Part shown: piece after piece, positions 46,565 to 55,333 of the stretch
Layout of the letters: each line of letters opens with the position of its first letter
How positions within the stretch are numbered: position 1 is the first letter of the stretch
Origin: Streptomyces sp. AM 4-1-1
GTDB lineage: Bacteria > Actinomycetota > Actinomycetes > Streptomycetales > Streptomycetaceae
Reading direction: 5' to 3'
Length of the DNA: 64,000 bases
Assembly (NCBI RefSeq): GCF_029167625.1
Contig: NZ_CP119145.1
Coordinates: 5,518,001-5,582,000 of the forward strand
Made by a program: the position numbers and the translations under genes
Notes under the pieces: generated by a model
What the model saw: only the letters and a program-made list of their open reading frames with translations
Told to the model about the DNA's origin: nothing
Databases searched by the model: none

Positions 46565-47242
46565 GTGAACAAGGCGCAGCTCGTAGAAGCGATTGCCGAC
46601 AAGGTCGGCGGCCGCCAGCAGGCAGCGGACGCTGTCGACGCGGTACTCGACGCCATCGTCCGTGCAGTTGTCGCGGGGGACCGGGTTTCGGTCACCGGCT
46701 TCGGCTCGTTCGAGAAGGTCGACCGTCCGGCCCGGTACGCCCGCAACCCGCAGACGGGTGAGCGGGTACGGGTCAAGAAGACCTCGGTGCCCCGCTTCCG
46801 CGCGGGACAGGGGTTCAAGGACCTGGTGAGCGGCTCGAAGAAGCTCCCCAAGAACGACGTGGCGGTGAAGAAGGCGCCCAAGGGCAGCCTGTCGGGCGGG
46901 TCTTCCACCCGTACGACGGCCAAGGCGGCGGCGAAGAAGGCGACCGCGAAGAAGGCCACCGCGCGCAAGACCACGGCGGCGGCGGCGGCGAAGAAGGCCG
47001 CCACGCCCGCGAAGAAGACCACGGCGACCACGGCCAGGAAGACGGCGGCCAAGAAGACCGGCGCGCCGGCCAAGAAGACCACAGCCGCCGCGAAGAAGAC
47101 CGCTCCGGCGAAGACGGCGGCGAAGAAGACGGTCGCGGCGAAGACCGCGCCCGCCACGAAGGCGACGGCGAAGAAGGCGCCCGCGAAGAAGACCACGGCG
47201 CGCACGACCACGGCCAAGAAGGCCACTGCACGGAAGAAGTGA
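46565..47242 (+). CDS. hupS: HupS, HU-type nucleoid protein with lysine-rich tail
   Basis: 225 residues. The N-terminal ~92 are a complete HU/IHF fold (MNKAQLVEAIADKVGG, then RNPQTGERVRVKKTSVPRFRAG). The C-terminal ~125 are Lys/Ala/Thr repeats of the AAKK type resembling histone H1. This two-domain HU is typical of actinobacteria, and the streptomycete form helps compact spore nucleoids. GTG 46565 with AAGGGG upstream; a terminator follows at 47268. Confidence 0.95.
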   Translation: MNKAQLVEAIADKVGGRQQAADAVDAVLDAIVRAVVAGDRVSVTGFGSFEKVDRPARYARNPQTGERVRVKKTSVPRFRAGQGFKDLVSGSKKLPKNDVAVKKAPKGSLSGGSSTRTTAKAAAKKATAKKATARKTTAAAAAKKAATPAKKTTATTARKTAAKKTGAPAKKTTAAAKKTAPAKTAAKKTVAAKTAPATKATAKKAPAKKTTARTTTAKKATARKK

Positions 47243-47267
47243 GCGCCGCGGGGTTACTCATACGCGC

Positions 47268-47299
47268 CGGGCCGGGTTCCCCTCGGGGAGCCCGGCCCG
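47268..47299 (+). terminator. hupS terminator
   Basis: A 15-bp stem (47268-47282 with 47285-47299, one G-T) and a 2-nt loop, 25 bp past the stop. Confidence 0.75.
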
Positions 47300-47408
47300 C
47301 GGGCTGTCCGGGGCCGGGCCGGCGGTGTCACACCGCCCGGAGAGCCGGGAAGGACCAGGAGAGCCGGAAGGAGCGGGAAGACCGGAAGGACCGGGAAGTT
47401 CAGGAGGT

Positions 47409-47612
47409 TCAGAAGGTCTGGAGCGTCACCAGGGTGATCCGGCGGGCCGCCCCGTCGCCGGTGACCTCGATCCGTACCCGCTGTCCCGGCCGCAACAGCC
47501 GCAGACCGCCCGCGTCGAAGGCCGGGGCGTCGAAGTCCACCGGGGTGCCGTCGTCGAGCAGCACACTGCCGGTGCGGGTGTCGGAGTCGTACGTGTACGC
47601 GGTCGCCTGCAT
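47409..47612 (-). CDS. Small OB/cold-shock-like protein, 67 residues
   Basis: Short all-beta pattern (TYDSDTRTGSVLLDDGTPV, GLRLLRPGQRVRIEV, ARRITLVTLQ) resembling a cold-shock/OB fold, but without intact RNP1/RNP2 aromatic motifs. ATG 47612 lies 10 bp past the cofC stop on the same strand, so they probably share a transcript. Function unknown; nucleic-acid binding is a guess from fold alone. Confidence 0.7.
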   Translation of the reverse strand: MQATAYTYDSDTRTGSVLLDDGTPVDFDAPAFDAGGLRLLRPGQRVRIEVTGDGAARRITLVTLQTF

Positions 47613-47622
47613 GGCCGGAATC

Positions 47623-48249
47623 CTATCGGTCCACGGCACGCGTCCTCGCGGCCCAGCGGTCCGCCGTGTGCGGGCCCACGCCCAGGACCAGCGCGGCCCG
47701 CAGATCGTCGCCGGTGTCCACGTCCTGGCGTACCGAATCGAGACCGGGAAGCGTGTTCTCCACGGCTCCGGACGACAGATGCCGGGCCCTGGAAGGCCCG
47801 CCGAAAGCCGGGCACAATTCCACGCCCGCGGCGGCGGACAGAAATGTCGTACCGATTCCCGCGGCATCGGTGACAAATGTTCGGGGAAATCGCACGGAAA
47901 AATCGAGGACCCGTGCCAATTCCCCGGGACGCAGCGCGGGCAGATCCGCGTTGAGCGCGGCAACCGGCGCGCCCGGCCAGGCGGCCCGCGCCGCCCGCCC
48001 ACCGTGCGTGAGCGCGGCGTTGAGTCCTCCGGCCGGTCCGTCCGCCACGATCCGCGCCCCCAGCGCCGAGAGCGCGGCACCGGCCGCCGCGTCGTCCGTG
48101 ACGACCACCACATCCCGTACGGCCGGGCAGGACAGCGCCGCGCCCACGGTGTCCTGCGCGAACGCCAGCGCGAGCCCCGGCCGCAGCGCGTCGCCCACGG
48201 CCCGCCCCAGGCGGCTCTTGGCCCGCGCGAGGGGCTTCAGCGGAACCAC
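47623..48249 (-). CDS. cofC: 2-phospho-L-lactate/PEP guanylyltransferase, CofC/FbiD type
   Basis: A 208-residue nucleotidyltransferase-fold enzyme of coenzyme F420 synthesis, which activates phosphoenolpyruvate or phospholactate with GTP. Marks are VPLKPLARAKSRLG at the N-terminus, VVVVTDD, NADLPALRPGEL (metal Asp) and the family tail LDSVRQDVDTGDDL. GTG 48249 is the only in-frame start before a stop at 48334. Other F420 genes are not in the window. Confidence 0.85.
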   Translation of the reverse strand: MVPLKPLARAKSRLGRAVGDALRPGLALAFAQDTVGAALSCPAVRDVVVVTDDAAAGAALSALGARIVADGPAGGLNAALTHGGRAARAAWPGAPVAALNADLPALRPGELARVLDFSVRFPRTFVTDAAGIGTTFLSAAAGVELCPAFGGPSRARHLSSGAVENTLPGLDSVRQDVDTGDDLRAALVLGVGPHTADRWAARTRAVDR

Positions 48250-48498
48250 CAGGGACCAGTGGCCGCTCGGGTCGGTGTGCGTGTCGGTGTTCGTGGCGAT
48301 CTTCCCTTCGTACGCTTCGTACGCGTCGCGTCACATTCTCACCCGCCGGACGCGACAACCCGGAGGACCGGCCGGGAATGCGGGGCGTACGGTGTTCTCG
48401 ACAGAGCCGGGGGCTGGGGAGAGACTTGACCGTCGGTGGCCGGGCAGCGGACCGGTCCCGGCGATGTCGTCCCAGTCGTCCCGGAGGAAGGTGTCCGA

Positions 48499-49254
48499 GT
48501 GTCCCGCCGCAGAATCGGCTTCTGGTACCGCCTGGCCGCGGTCATCGCGAAACCGCCACTGGTGGTTCTGTTCAAGCGGGACTGGCGGGGAATGGCGCAC
48601 ATTCCGGCCGAGGGCGGATTCATCACCGCGGTCAACCACAACTCGTATCTGGACCCGCTCTCCTACGGGCATTTCCAGTACAACAGCGGCCGGGTGCCCC
48701 GGTTCCTCGCGAAGGCCGGTCTCTTCAGGACACCCTTCATCGGGATGATGCTGCGCGGCACCGGACAGATCCCGGTCTACCGCGAGACCACCAACGCGAA
48801 GGACGCCTTCCGCGCCGCCGTCGCCGCCATCGAGCGTGGCGAGTGCGTCGCCTTCTACCCCGAGGGCACGCTGACCCGCGATCCCGGTATATGGCCGATG
48901 GCGGGCAAGACCGGCATCGCCCGCGTCGCGCTGCTGACCAAGGCCCCGGTCGTCCCCGTAGCCCAGTGGGGCGCCAACGACGCGATGCCGCCGTACGCCG
49001 AGGAGAAGAAGCTCCGGCTGTTCCCCCGCAAGACCCTGCGCGTACAGGCCGGACCGCCCGTCGACCTCTCGCGGTTCCACGACCGGGAACCGACGGCCGA
49101 GGTGCTGCGCGCGGTGACCGACACCATCATGGCCGCGGTCACCGCGCAGCTGGAGGAGGTACGCGGCGAGAAGGCCCCGGCCGAGCCCTACGATCACCGC
49201 AAGGCCCGCGCGGCACAGAGCCGCAGGGCAGCCGAAGGAAAGGGACCCCAGTGA
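48499..49254 (+). CDS. 1-acyl-sn-glycerol-3-phosphate acyltransferase family protein
   Basis: A 251-residue PlsC-type membrane-associated acyltransferase. The catalytic NHNSYLDP (HX4D) lies near residue 45, and YPEGTLTRD is the substrate-binding block. Together with the overlapping gpsA it supplies phospholipid precursors. GTG 48499 follows GGAGGAAG. The 3' end overlaps gpsA by 4 bp (GTGA). Confidence 0.9.
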   Translation: MSRRRIGFWYRLAAVIAKPPLVVLFKRDWRGMAHIPAEGGFITAVNHNSYLDPLSYGHFQYNSGRVPRFLAKAGLFRTPFIGMMLRGTGQIPVYRETTNAKDAFRAAVAAIERGECVAFYPEGTLTRDPGIWPMAGKTGIARVALLTKAPVVPVAQWGANDAMPPYAEEKKLRLFPRKTLRVQAGPPVDLSRFHDREPTAEVLRAVTDTIMAAVTAQLEEVRGEKAPAEPYDHRKARAAQSRRAAEGKGPQ

Positions 49255-50261
49255 CCCACCCCGTGAAAGCCGCTGTCTTCGGAACCGGCTCGTGGGGTAC
49301 GGCCTTCGGCATGATCCTCGCCGACGCCGGCTGTGACGTCACCCTCTGGGGGCGCCGCGCCGAGGTCGCGGAGGCGATCAACACCACCCGTACCAACCCC
49401 GACTACCTGCCGGGAATCGAACTCCCCGCGACCGTCCGGGCCACCACGGACCCCGTCGAGGCCCTGCGCGGCGCCGAATTCGCCTTCCTGGTCGTGCCCT
49501 CGCAGACACTGCGCGCCAACCTCGCCGACTGGGCGCCGCACCTGGAGTCCGACACCGTCCTCGTCTCGCTGATGAAGGGCGTCGAACTCGGCACCGCCGA
49601 GCGGATGAGCGAGGTCATCGGGAGCGTCACCAAGGTCTCCGCGGACCGGATCGCGGTCATCACGGGCCCCAACCTCGCCAAGGAGATCGCCGAGCGCCGG
49701 CCCGCCGCCGCCGTCGTCGCCTGCCGGGACGAATCCGTCGCCCGGCGTCTCCAGGCCGCCTGCCACACCCCGTACTTCCGCCCGTACACCAACACCGACG
49801 TGGTCGGCTGCGAGCTGGGCGGCGCGGTCAAGAACGTCATCGGTCTCGCCGTCGGCATCGCCGACGGCATGGGCCTCGGCGACAACGCCAAGGGCTCGCT
49901 CATCACCCGCGGCCTCGCCGAGACCACCCGGCTGGGTCTGGCCATGGGGGCCGATCCGCTGACCTTCTCCGGACTCGCCGGCCTCGGCGACCTGGTGGCG
50001 ACCTGTTCGTCCCCGCTGTCGCGCAACCACACCTTCGGCACCAACCTCGGCCGCGGCATGACGCTCCAGGAGACCATCGCCGTCACCAGGCAGACCGCCG
50101 AGGGCGTCAAGTCCTGCCAGTCGGTGCTGGATCTGGCGCACCGGCACGGCGTCGACATGCCGATCACCGAGACGGTCGTCGGGATCGTCCACGAGGGCAA
50201 ACCGCCGATGGTCGCGCTCGCGGAGCTGATGTCGCGCAGCGCCAAGGCCGAGCGACGCTGA
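49251..50261 (+). CDS. gpsA: Glycerol-3-phosphate dehydrogenase [NAD(P)+]
   Basis: A 336-residue enzyme that reduces dihydroxyacetone phosphate for phospholipid synthesis. N-terminal VFGTGSWGTAFG Rossmann motif; TGPNLAKEIA and GAVKNVIGLAVGIADG (catalytic Lys). Translationally coupled to the acyltransferase through GTGA. Confidence 0.95.
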   Translation: MTHPVKAAVFGTGSWGTAFGMILADAGCDVTLWGRRAEVAEAINTTRTNPDYLPGIELPATVRATTDPVEALRGAEFAFLVVPSQTLRANLADWAPHLESDTVLVSLMKGVELGTAERMSEVIGSVTKVSADRIAVITGPNLAKEIAERRPAAAVVACRDESVARRLQAACHTPYFRPYTNTDVVGCELGGAVKNVIGLAVGIADGMGLGDNAKGSLITRGLAETTRLGLAMGADPLTFSGLAGLGDLVATCSSPLSRNHTFGTNLGRGMTLQETIAVTRQTAEGVKSCQSVLDLAHRHGVDMPITETVVGIVHEGKPPMVALAELMSRSAKAERR

Positions 50262-50321
50262 CCCGCGACAGGCCGGAGCGACGCTGACTCGGCGGGTACC
50301 AGCAGGTACGCTCATCGCGAT

Positions 50322-51479
50322 ATGAGCAGCAAGAACCTCCCCCAGAGCCCTGAGCAGCAGGGCCGCAAGCCGCGGGTGGCCGTCGTGTTCGGCGGTCGCA
50401 GTTCCGAACACGGGATCTCCGTCGTGACCGCCGGCGCCGTCCTCGGCGCCATCGACCGGACCAGGTACGACGTCCTGCCGATCGGCATCACCGTGGACGG
50501 CCGTTGGGTACTCGCCGCCGACGAGCCCGAACGCATGGCGATCAGCGACCGGCGGACGCCCGACGTGGACCAGCTGGCCGAGGGCACCGAGGGCTGCGTG
50601 GTGCTCTCCGTCGATCCCGGCGACCGCGAGGTCGTCCACAGTGAACCCGGGTCCGTCCCCAAGGCGCTCGGCGAGGTCGATGTCGTCTTCCCCGTCCTGC
50701 ACGGCCCCTACGGCGAGGACGGCACGCTCCAGGGCCTGCTGGAGCTCTCCGGCGTGCCGTACGTGGGCGCCGGTGTCCTCGCCTCGGCGATCGGCCAGGA
50801 CAAGGAGTACATGAAGCGGGTGTTCACCTCGTTCGGGCTGCCCGTCGGCCCCTACCTGGTGTTCCGCCCGCGTGCCTGGGAGACGGACCCCGCCGCCGTC
50901 CGGGCGCGGATCGTGGACTTCGCCGGTGAACACGGCTGGCCGCTGTTCGTGAAGCCCGCCCGCGCCGGCTCCTCCATCGGCATCACCAAGGTCGACGACC
51001 TCGCCGGACTCGACGAGGCGATCGAGGAGGCCCGCCGCCACGACCCCAAGTTCCTGGTCGAATCGCTGCTGCGGGGCCGTGAGATCGAGTGCGGGGTGCT
51101 GGAGTTCGAGGACGGACCACGCGCCAGCGTGCCCGCCGAGATCCCCCCGGTCACCTCGCACGCGTACTACGACTTCGAGGCGAAGTACATCGACTCGGCG
51201 CCCGGACTCGTCCCGGCGCCGCTCACCGAGGAGGAGACGGCCGAGGTCCAGCGGCTGGCCATCGCCGCCTTCGAGGCCGCGTCCTGCGAGGGGCTGGTGC
51301 GCGCCGACTTCTTCCTCACCGAGAACGACGGCTTCGTCATCAACGAGATCAACACCATGCCCGGCTTCACCCCGATCTCCATGTACCCGAAGATGTGGCA
51401 GGAGAGCGGTGTGAGCTACCAGGAACTGGTGGGGCGGCTGATCGAGGCGGCCCTGCACCGGTCGACCGGGCTGCGCTGA
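50322..51479 (+). CDS. ddl: D-alanine--D-alanine ligase
   Basis: A 385-residue ATP-grasp enzyme making the D-Ala-D-Ala end of peptidoglycan precursor. Marks are VVFGGRSSEHGISV, FPVLHGPYGEDG, FVKPARAGSSIGI and the metal site FVINEINTMPGFT. The presence of a Tyr-containing omega loop (HAYYDFEAKY) points to D-Ala rather than D-Lac ligase. No clear ribosome site; TACGCT 10 bp upstream may be a -10 box of a short-leader transcript. Confidence 0.95.
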   Translation: MSSKNLPQSPEQQGRKPRVAVVFGGRSSEHGISVVTAGAVLGAIDRTRYDVLPIGITVDGRWVLAADEPERMAISDRRTPDVDQLAEGTEGCVVLSVDPGDREVVHSEPGSVPKALGEVDVVFPVLHGPYGEDGTLQGLLELSGVPYVGAGVLASAIGQDKEYMKRVFTSFGLPVGPYLVFRPRAWETDPAAVRARIVDFAGEHGWPLFVKPARAGSSIGITKVDDLAGLDEAIEEARRHDPKFLVESLLRGREIECGVLEFEDGPRASVPAEIPPVTSHAYYDFEAKYIDSAPGLVPAPLTEEETAEVQRLAIAAFEAASCEGLVRADFFLTENDGFVINEINTMPGFTPISMYPKMWQESGVSYQELVGRLIEAALHRSTGLR

Positions 51480-51500
51480 GGCGCGTACCCGTCGGCGCAT

Positions 51501-51778
51501 GCCGTTCGCGGCGGGCTTCGTCCTGTCGCGAACGGCAGCCGGTAACGGCACTGGTGCCGTTACCGGCAGGCTTTGCCCTGTCGCGTCGCCCAGCACTTCC
51601 CCGAGCTCTCGGCTCCGCTCGACCGGGGGAGGCCCCATCCTCGCCGCGTTGGCCAAAAGCCCTGGTAGCTCCTCCCCCAAGGTCTTGAGGACCAGGGCCC
51701 CTCAGAACGTCCGGCCGCCTTGCGGCCGCAAGCGCCGGACGACGCTCCTTCGGGGCAAACATGGCCGGTAACGGCACT
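51501..51778. repeat. Cluster of nested inverted repeats downstream of ddl
   Basis: Gene-free stretch packed with palindromes. Arms 51501-51510/51527-51536 (10 bp); 51538-51551/51554-51567 (14 bp perfect); an imperfect GC stem at 51596-51631 of a kind common in streptomycete intergenic DNA; 51708-51715/51734-51741 (8 bp). The 15-mer of the second hairpin recurs at 51764-51778. Likely terminators plus mobile-type intergenic repeats. Confidence 0.6.
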
Positions 51779-52271
51779 AGACGCTGTCGGGGACCGTCGC
51801 CAGGACGGGCGCGGCGAACGCCGTCAGCGGACCGGCGTCATGGGCGTACTCCTTCGGAAGGGTCACCTCGACGTACGCCTTGCGGTACGTGGTCGTGAAC
51901 CGCGGTCCGGCGTCGCCCGACTGCTCCAGCAGCCAGTTGACGCCGTTCACCTCGACGGCTCGGGCGTCCGGGTCGTCCATCCTGGCGGGCCGGGGGACGC
52001 CGCAGCGCAGTACGATCGCCCCGTCCCCCCGCCCCCAGCCCGCGGTGAGTTCGGACGCGGGCCGGGGGTCGTTCCGGTCCAGCTCCGCGACGGTCCCCGG
52101 CAGCTCCTTGTGCAGCGCGCGGCAGTGGGCCGCGACCTTGGACGACGGGGTGGGGACCGTGATCGACGCCTCGGCGTCCGTGACGGAGCAGCCCACCGCG
52201 GCCAGGAGCACGACGGCGGTGGATGGGCCGAGGAACAGGGGACTGCGGAGCCGAAGCCGGTAGGACGTCAC
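51777..52271 (-). CDS. DUF3515 lipoprotein
   Basis: 164 residues. A signal sequence with hydrophobic core (LFLGPSTAVVLLAAVGC) has a lipobox ending at the modified cysteine near residue 28. The rest matches the DUF3515 family of actinobacterial cell-envelope proteins (CRALHKELPGTV, VLRCGVPRPA). Exported and membrane anchored; function unknown. GTG start. Confidence 0.82.
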   Translation of the reverse strand: MTSYRLRLRSPLFLGPSTAVVLLAAVGCSVTDAEASITVPTPSSKVAAHCRALHKELPGTVAELDRNDPRPASELTAGWGRGDGAIVLRCGVPRPARMDDPDARAVEVNGVNWLLEQSGDAGPRFTTTYRKAYVEVTLPKEYAHDAGPLTAFAAPVLATVPDSV

Positions 52272-52291
52272 CGGCCCAGCGTAGACGGGGG

Positions 52292-52525
52292 CTACAGGTG
52301 CACGACCGGACAGGTCAGGGTTCGGGTGATCCCGTCCACCTGCTGGATCTTCGCGACCACCATGCGGCCGAGTTCGTCGACGGTGTCGGACTGCGCCCGG
52401 ACGATCACGTCGTAGGGGCCGGTGACGTCGTCCGCCTGGATCACTCCCGGAAGGTCGGAGATGGACCGGGCGACGGCCGTCGCCTTGCCCACCTCGGTCT
52501 GAATAAGGATGTACGCCTGTACCAC
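52292..52525 (-). CDS. Stand-alone Lrp/AsnC effector (RAM) domain protein
   Basis: A 77-residue alpha/beta sandwich corresponding to the ligand-binding half of Lrp/AsnC (AYILIQTEVGKATAVARSI, DVTGPYDVIVRAQ). There is no DNA-binding helix-turn-helix. GTG 52525 has GGAGG upstream. Such proteins assemble as ring oligomers and sense amino acids; here the partner is unknown. Confidence 0.88.
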   Translation of the reverse strand: MVQAYILIQTEVGKATAVARSISDLPGVIQADDVTGPYDVIVRAQSDTVDELGRMVVAKIQQVDGITRTLTCPVVHL

Positions 52526-52849
52526 GGAACCTCCAGGACGACCACGAGGATCATGTGGGGGGGAAAGGGGACGCCACGTTATCGCGTCGCCGAGGGCCGC
52601 GGGGAGACCTGGGGGTCGTACGGCGTCCACAGCGTGGCGTACGGAAGACAGAAGTTGACGTAGCACTTGACGGTACCGACAGCGACGACGGCCCGCGACC
52701 GCGGGCGCACGGGTGCGGACGGGGGACAGACATGCCGGAACTCCCGGGGCAGACTGCTCCCGGCGGCGCCCTTGGGCCCGGTTCCGGAACCATGGCCGCC
52801 GAAGCAGCCCGGACGCCTGTCCGGCGCGATACATGAGAGGTGAGACTCG
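52526..52849. other. Divergent gap between the Lrp-like gene and thiL
   Basis: A 324-bp gap with no supported gene. Two TTGACG hexamers (52655-52660 and 52667-52672) look like -35 boxes, but no -10 sits at the right spacing. A GC hairpin (52691-52697 with 52700-52706) is present. No TPP riboswitch motif was seen. Confidence 0.35.
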
Positions 52850-53821
52850 GTGAAGGGAACCGTGGGCGAGTTGGGGGAGTTCGGGCTCATCAGAGAGCTC
52901 ACTTCCCGGCTCACCACCACTCCGGCGGTACGGCTCGGCCCCGGCGACGACGCCGCGGTCGTGGCCGCTCCCGACCGCAGAGTCGTGGCCAGCACTGATC
53001 TCCTGCTGGAGGGACGGCACTTCCGCCGCGACTGGTCGACGGCGTACGACGTCGGGCGCAAGGCCGCCGCGCAGAACCTCGCCGACATCGCGGCGATGGG
53101 CGCCGTGCCCACCGCGCTGCTGCTCGGTCTGGCCGTACCCCCCGAACTCCCGGTGACCTGGGCGGGCGAACTGATGGACGGTATTCGCGACGAGTGCCAG
53201 GTCGCGGGGGCGGCGGTGGTCGGCGGCGACGTCGTACGCGGCGACACCATCACCGTCGCGATCACCGCGCTCGGCGATCTGCGCAACCACGAACCCGTCA
53301 CCCGCTCCGGCGCCCGGCCCGGCGATGTCGTCGCCGTCACCGGATGGCTCGGCTGGTCCGCCGCCGGATACGCCGTCCTCTCCCGGGGTTTCCGCTCGCC
53401 CCGCGCGTTCGTCGAGGCCCACCGGCGCCCCGAACCGCCGTACCACGCGGGACCCGCGGCGGCCGGGCTCGGCGCCACCGCCATGACGGACGTCAGCGAC
53501 GGACTCGTGGCCGACCTCGGGAACATCGCCGCCGCCAGCGAGGTCCGGATCGATGTGCGCTCGGGGCTCATCGACATCCCCTCGCAGATGTCGGACATCG
53601 GCCAGGCCGTCGGCGTGGACCCTTTGCAGTGGGTGCTCACCGGGGGAGAGGACCACGCGATCGTCGCGACGTTCCCGGCGGACGTGAAACTGCCCGCCCG
53701 CTGGAGGGTGATCGGCGAGGTCCTCAAGCCGTCGGCGCTGCCGTACGTGACGGTGGACGGGGCGCCCTGGACGAGCCGGGGCGGCTGGGACCACTTCGGG
53801 GACATCGAGGACGCCCAGTAG
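52850..53821 (+). CDS. thiL: Thiamine-monophosphate kinase
   Basis: 323 residues; phosphorylates thiamine phosphate to the cofactor ThDP. PurM-like fold: GPGDDAAVV near residue 32, STDLLLEGRHF, NLADIAAMGA, GGDVVRGD and TDVSDGLVADL carry the metal and substrate acids. GTG 52850. thiD follows 9 bp downstream. Confidence 0.93.
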   Translation: MKGTVGELGEFGLIRELTSRLTTTPAVRLGPGDDAAVVAAPDRRVVASTDLLLEGRHFRRDWSTAYDVGRKAAAQNLADIAAMGAVPTALLLGLAVPPELPVTWAGELMDGIRDECQVAGAAVVGGDVVRGDTITVAITALGDLRNHEPVTRSGARPGDVVAVTGWLGWSAAGYAVLSRGFRSPRAFVEAHRRPEPPYHAGPAAAGLGATAMTDVSDGLVADLGNIAAASEVRIDVRSGLIDIPSQMSDIGQAVGVDPLQWVLTGGEDHAIVATFPADVKLPARWRVIGEVLKPSALPYVTVDGAPWTSRGGWDHFGDIEDAQ

Positions 53822-53830
53822 ATTCGCGGT

Positions 53831-54679
53831 ATGCGAAGCGTACGGACAACTCCCCGGGCCCCGCGACGGGTACCGCCCCGGGTGCTCACCGTCGCCGGTT
53901 CCGACTCCGGCGGCGGTGCGGGCATCCAGGCCGACCTGAAGACGATGCTCGCCCTCGGGGCGCACGGCATGAGCGTGCTGACGGCCGTCACCGCGCAGAA
54001 CTCGCTGGGGGTGCAGGGTGCGTGGGAACTGCCCGTGGAGGCGGTGCGCGCCCAGTACCGCAGTGTCGTCGACGACATCGGCGTCCAGGCGGTGAAGACC
54101 GGCATGCTGGCGTCGGCGGCGCTCGTGGAGACCGTCGCCGGCCTCCTCGCCTCGACGGACGCGCCGGTCGTCGTGGACCCGGTGGGGGTCTCCAAGCACG
54201 GTGATCCGCTGCTGGCGGCGGAGGCGCTGGATTCCGTACGCACGCTGCTGCTGCCGACGGCCACGGTCGCCACCCCCAACCTCGACGAGGTGGCCCAGCT
54301 CACCGGCCTCACGGTCACCGACGAGGCCGGCATGCGGCGGGCCGCCGCCCGGATACTCGCCCACGGGCCGCGCTGGGTGGTGATCAAGGGCGGGCACCTG
54401 CCGGGCGAGGCGGTGGACCTGCTCACCGACGGCGCCGAGGAGCACTGGCTGCGCGCGCCGAGGCACGACAACCGGCACACGCACGGCACGGGATGCACCC
54501 TCGCCTCCGCGATCGCCACCGGTCTCGCGCACGGCCAGGACGTCCCGACGGCGGTGCGCGGGGCGAAGGCGTACGTCACCGGGGCGATCGAGGCGGGCTT
54601 TCCGCTGGGCGCGGGGATAGGCCCCGTGGACCACGGGTGGCGGACGCGCGGGGAGGGCGGCGGCACGGGTACCGGCTGA
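53831..54679 (+). CDS. thiD: Hydroxymethylpyrimidine (phosphate) kinase
   Basis: A 282-residue ribokinase-fold enzyme making HMP-PP for thiamine synthesis. Marks are [26 protein letters not shown] and the anion hole [15 protein letters not shown] 53831 has no ribosome site; TAGATT at 53820-53825 overlaps the thiL stop and could be a -10 for a separate leaderless transcript. Operon with thiL. Confidence 0.93.
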   Translation: MRSVRTTPRAPRRVPPRVLTVAGSDSGGGAGIQADLKTMLALGAHGMSVLTAVTAQNSLGVQGAWELPVEAVRAQYRSVVDDIGVQAVKTGMLASAALVETVAGLLASTDAPVVVDPVGVSKHGDPLLAAEALDSVRTLLLPTATVATPNLDEVAQLTGLTVTDEAGMRRAAARILAHGPRWVVIKGGHLPGEAVDLLTDGAEEHWLRAPRHDNRHTHGTGCTLASAIATGLAHGQDVPTAVRGAKAYVTGAIEAGFPLGAGIGPVDHGWRTRGEGGGTGTG

Positions 54680-54822
54680 CGGCCGGGCCGGGGGGCGGTG
54701 CGCGGGGGGCCGGCCCGGGGGGCTGGACGCGGCCTCGGGACCGGTGTTCGGGGCGCGCGACGCGCAGGAGCGGGCGGCCGGCCCGGGGAGCGGACGCCGT
54801 GAGCGAGTCGGCTGAACACAGC

Positions 54823-54853
54823 AAAAAGCCGGTCCACCGAGGTGGACCGGCTT
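54823..54853 (-). terminator. rpmB terminator
   Basis: A 13-bp perfect stem (54826-54838 with 54841-54853), followed on the minus strand by a T-run ending at 54823. Confidence 0.85.
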
Positions 54854-54889
54854 CTTGGGCAACCGGAAGGCTGCGCTACGACGGGTACG

Positions 54890-55075
54890 TCAGCGCGCGA
54901 CCTTGCCGGCCTTGATGCACGAGGTGCAGACGTTGAGCCGCTTCGGCGTCCGACCGACCACGGTACGCACGCGCTGGATGTTGGGATTCCAGCGACGGGA
55001 CGTACGGCGGTGCGAGTGCGAAATACTGTTGCCGAAGCCCGGCCCCTTGCCGCAGACGTCGCAGTTGGCAGCCAC
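54890..55075 (-). CDS. rpmB: 50S ribosomal protein L28, zinc-binding type
   Basis: 61 residues. Two CxxC pairs (CDVC near residue 5, CTSC near 51) mark the zinc-containing C+ form; genomes with this often have a zinc-free paralogue induced on zinc starvation. GTG 55075 with GGAG upstream; long leader of roughly 100 nt before it. Confidence 0.96.
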   Translation of the reverse strand: MAANCDVCGKGPGFGNSISHSHRRTSRRWNPNIQRVRTVVGRTPKRLNVCTSCIKAGKVAR

Positions 55076-55333
55076 GGGTCACTCCAAAGACTTCAGGTGC
55101 ACTTACAGTGAATTCCGGTACGCCGGATTCATTTGACTGAAGTGGCGGTACCGGAGGAATGGCCCGACTCTCATCGGGCAACCGAAGCAGCATACAACGG
55201 CTGCGTCGGTAGAACGAAACTACCACGGGTTTCACCGCTCCCCACGCCGCCCCTGTGCCCGCGGTCCGCCCCGTCCGGACGCTAATCTGCGGTGCAGCCA
55301 GCCCCCCACGGCCGCTTCAAGGAGGACCATCAG

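Noticed and set aside
47330..47420. Purine-rich imperfect repeats after hupS
   Set aside because: Degenerate GGAAGGA-like repeats without a clear unit; probably compositional.
52579..52680. Possible cysteine-containing short peptide on the minus strand upstream of thiL
   Set aside because: It looked like a precursor peptide, but there is no ATG, GTG or TTG at its beginning and no modification genes nearby.
52526..52849. TPP riboswitch ahead of thiL
   Set aside because: No conserved CUGAGA core or matching stems were found; thiL is often not riboswitch-controlled.
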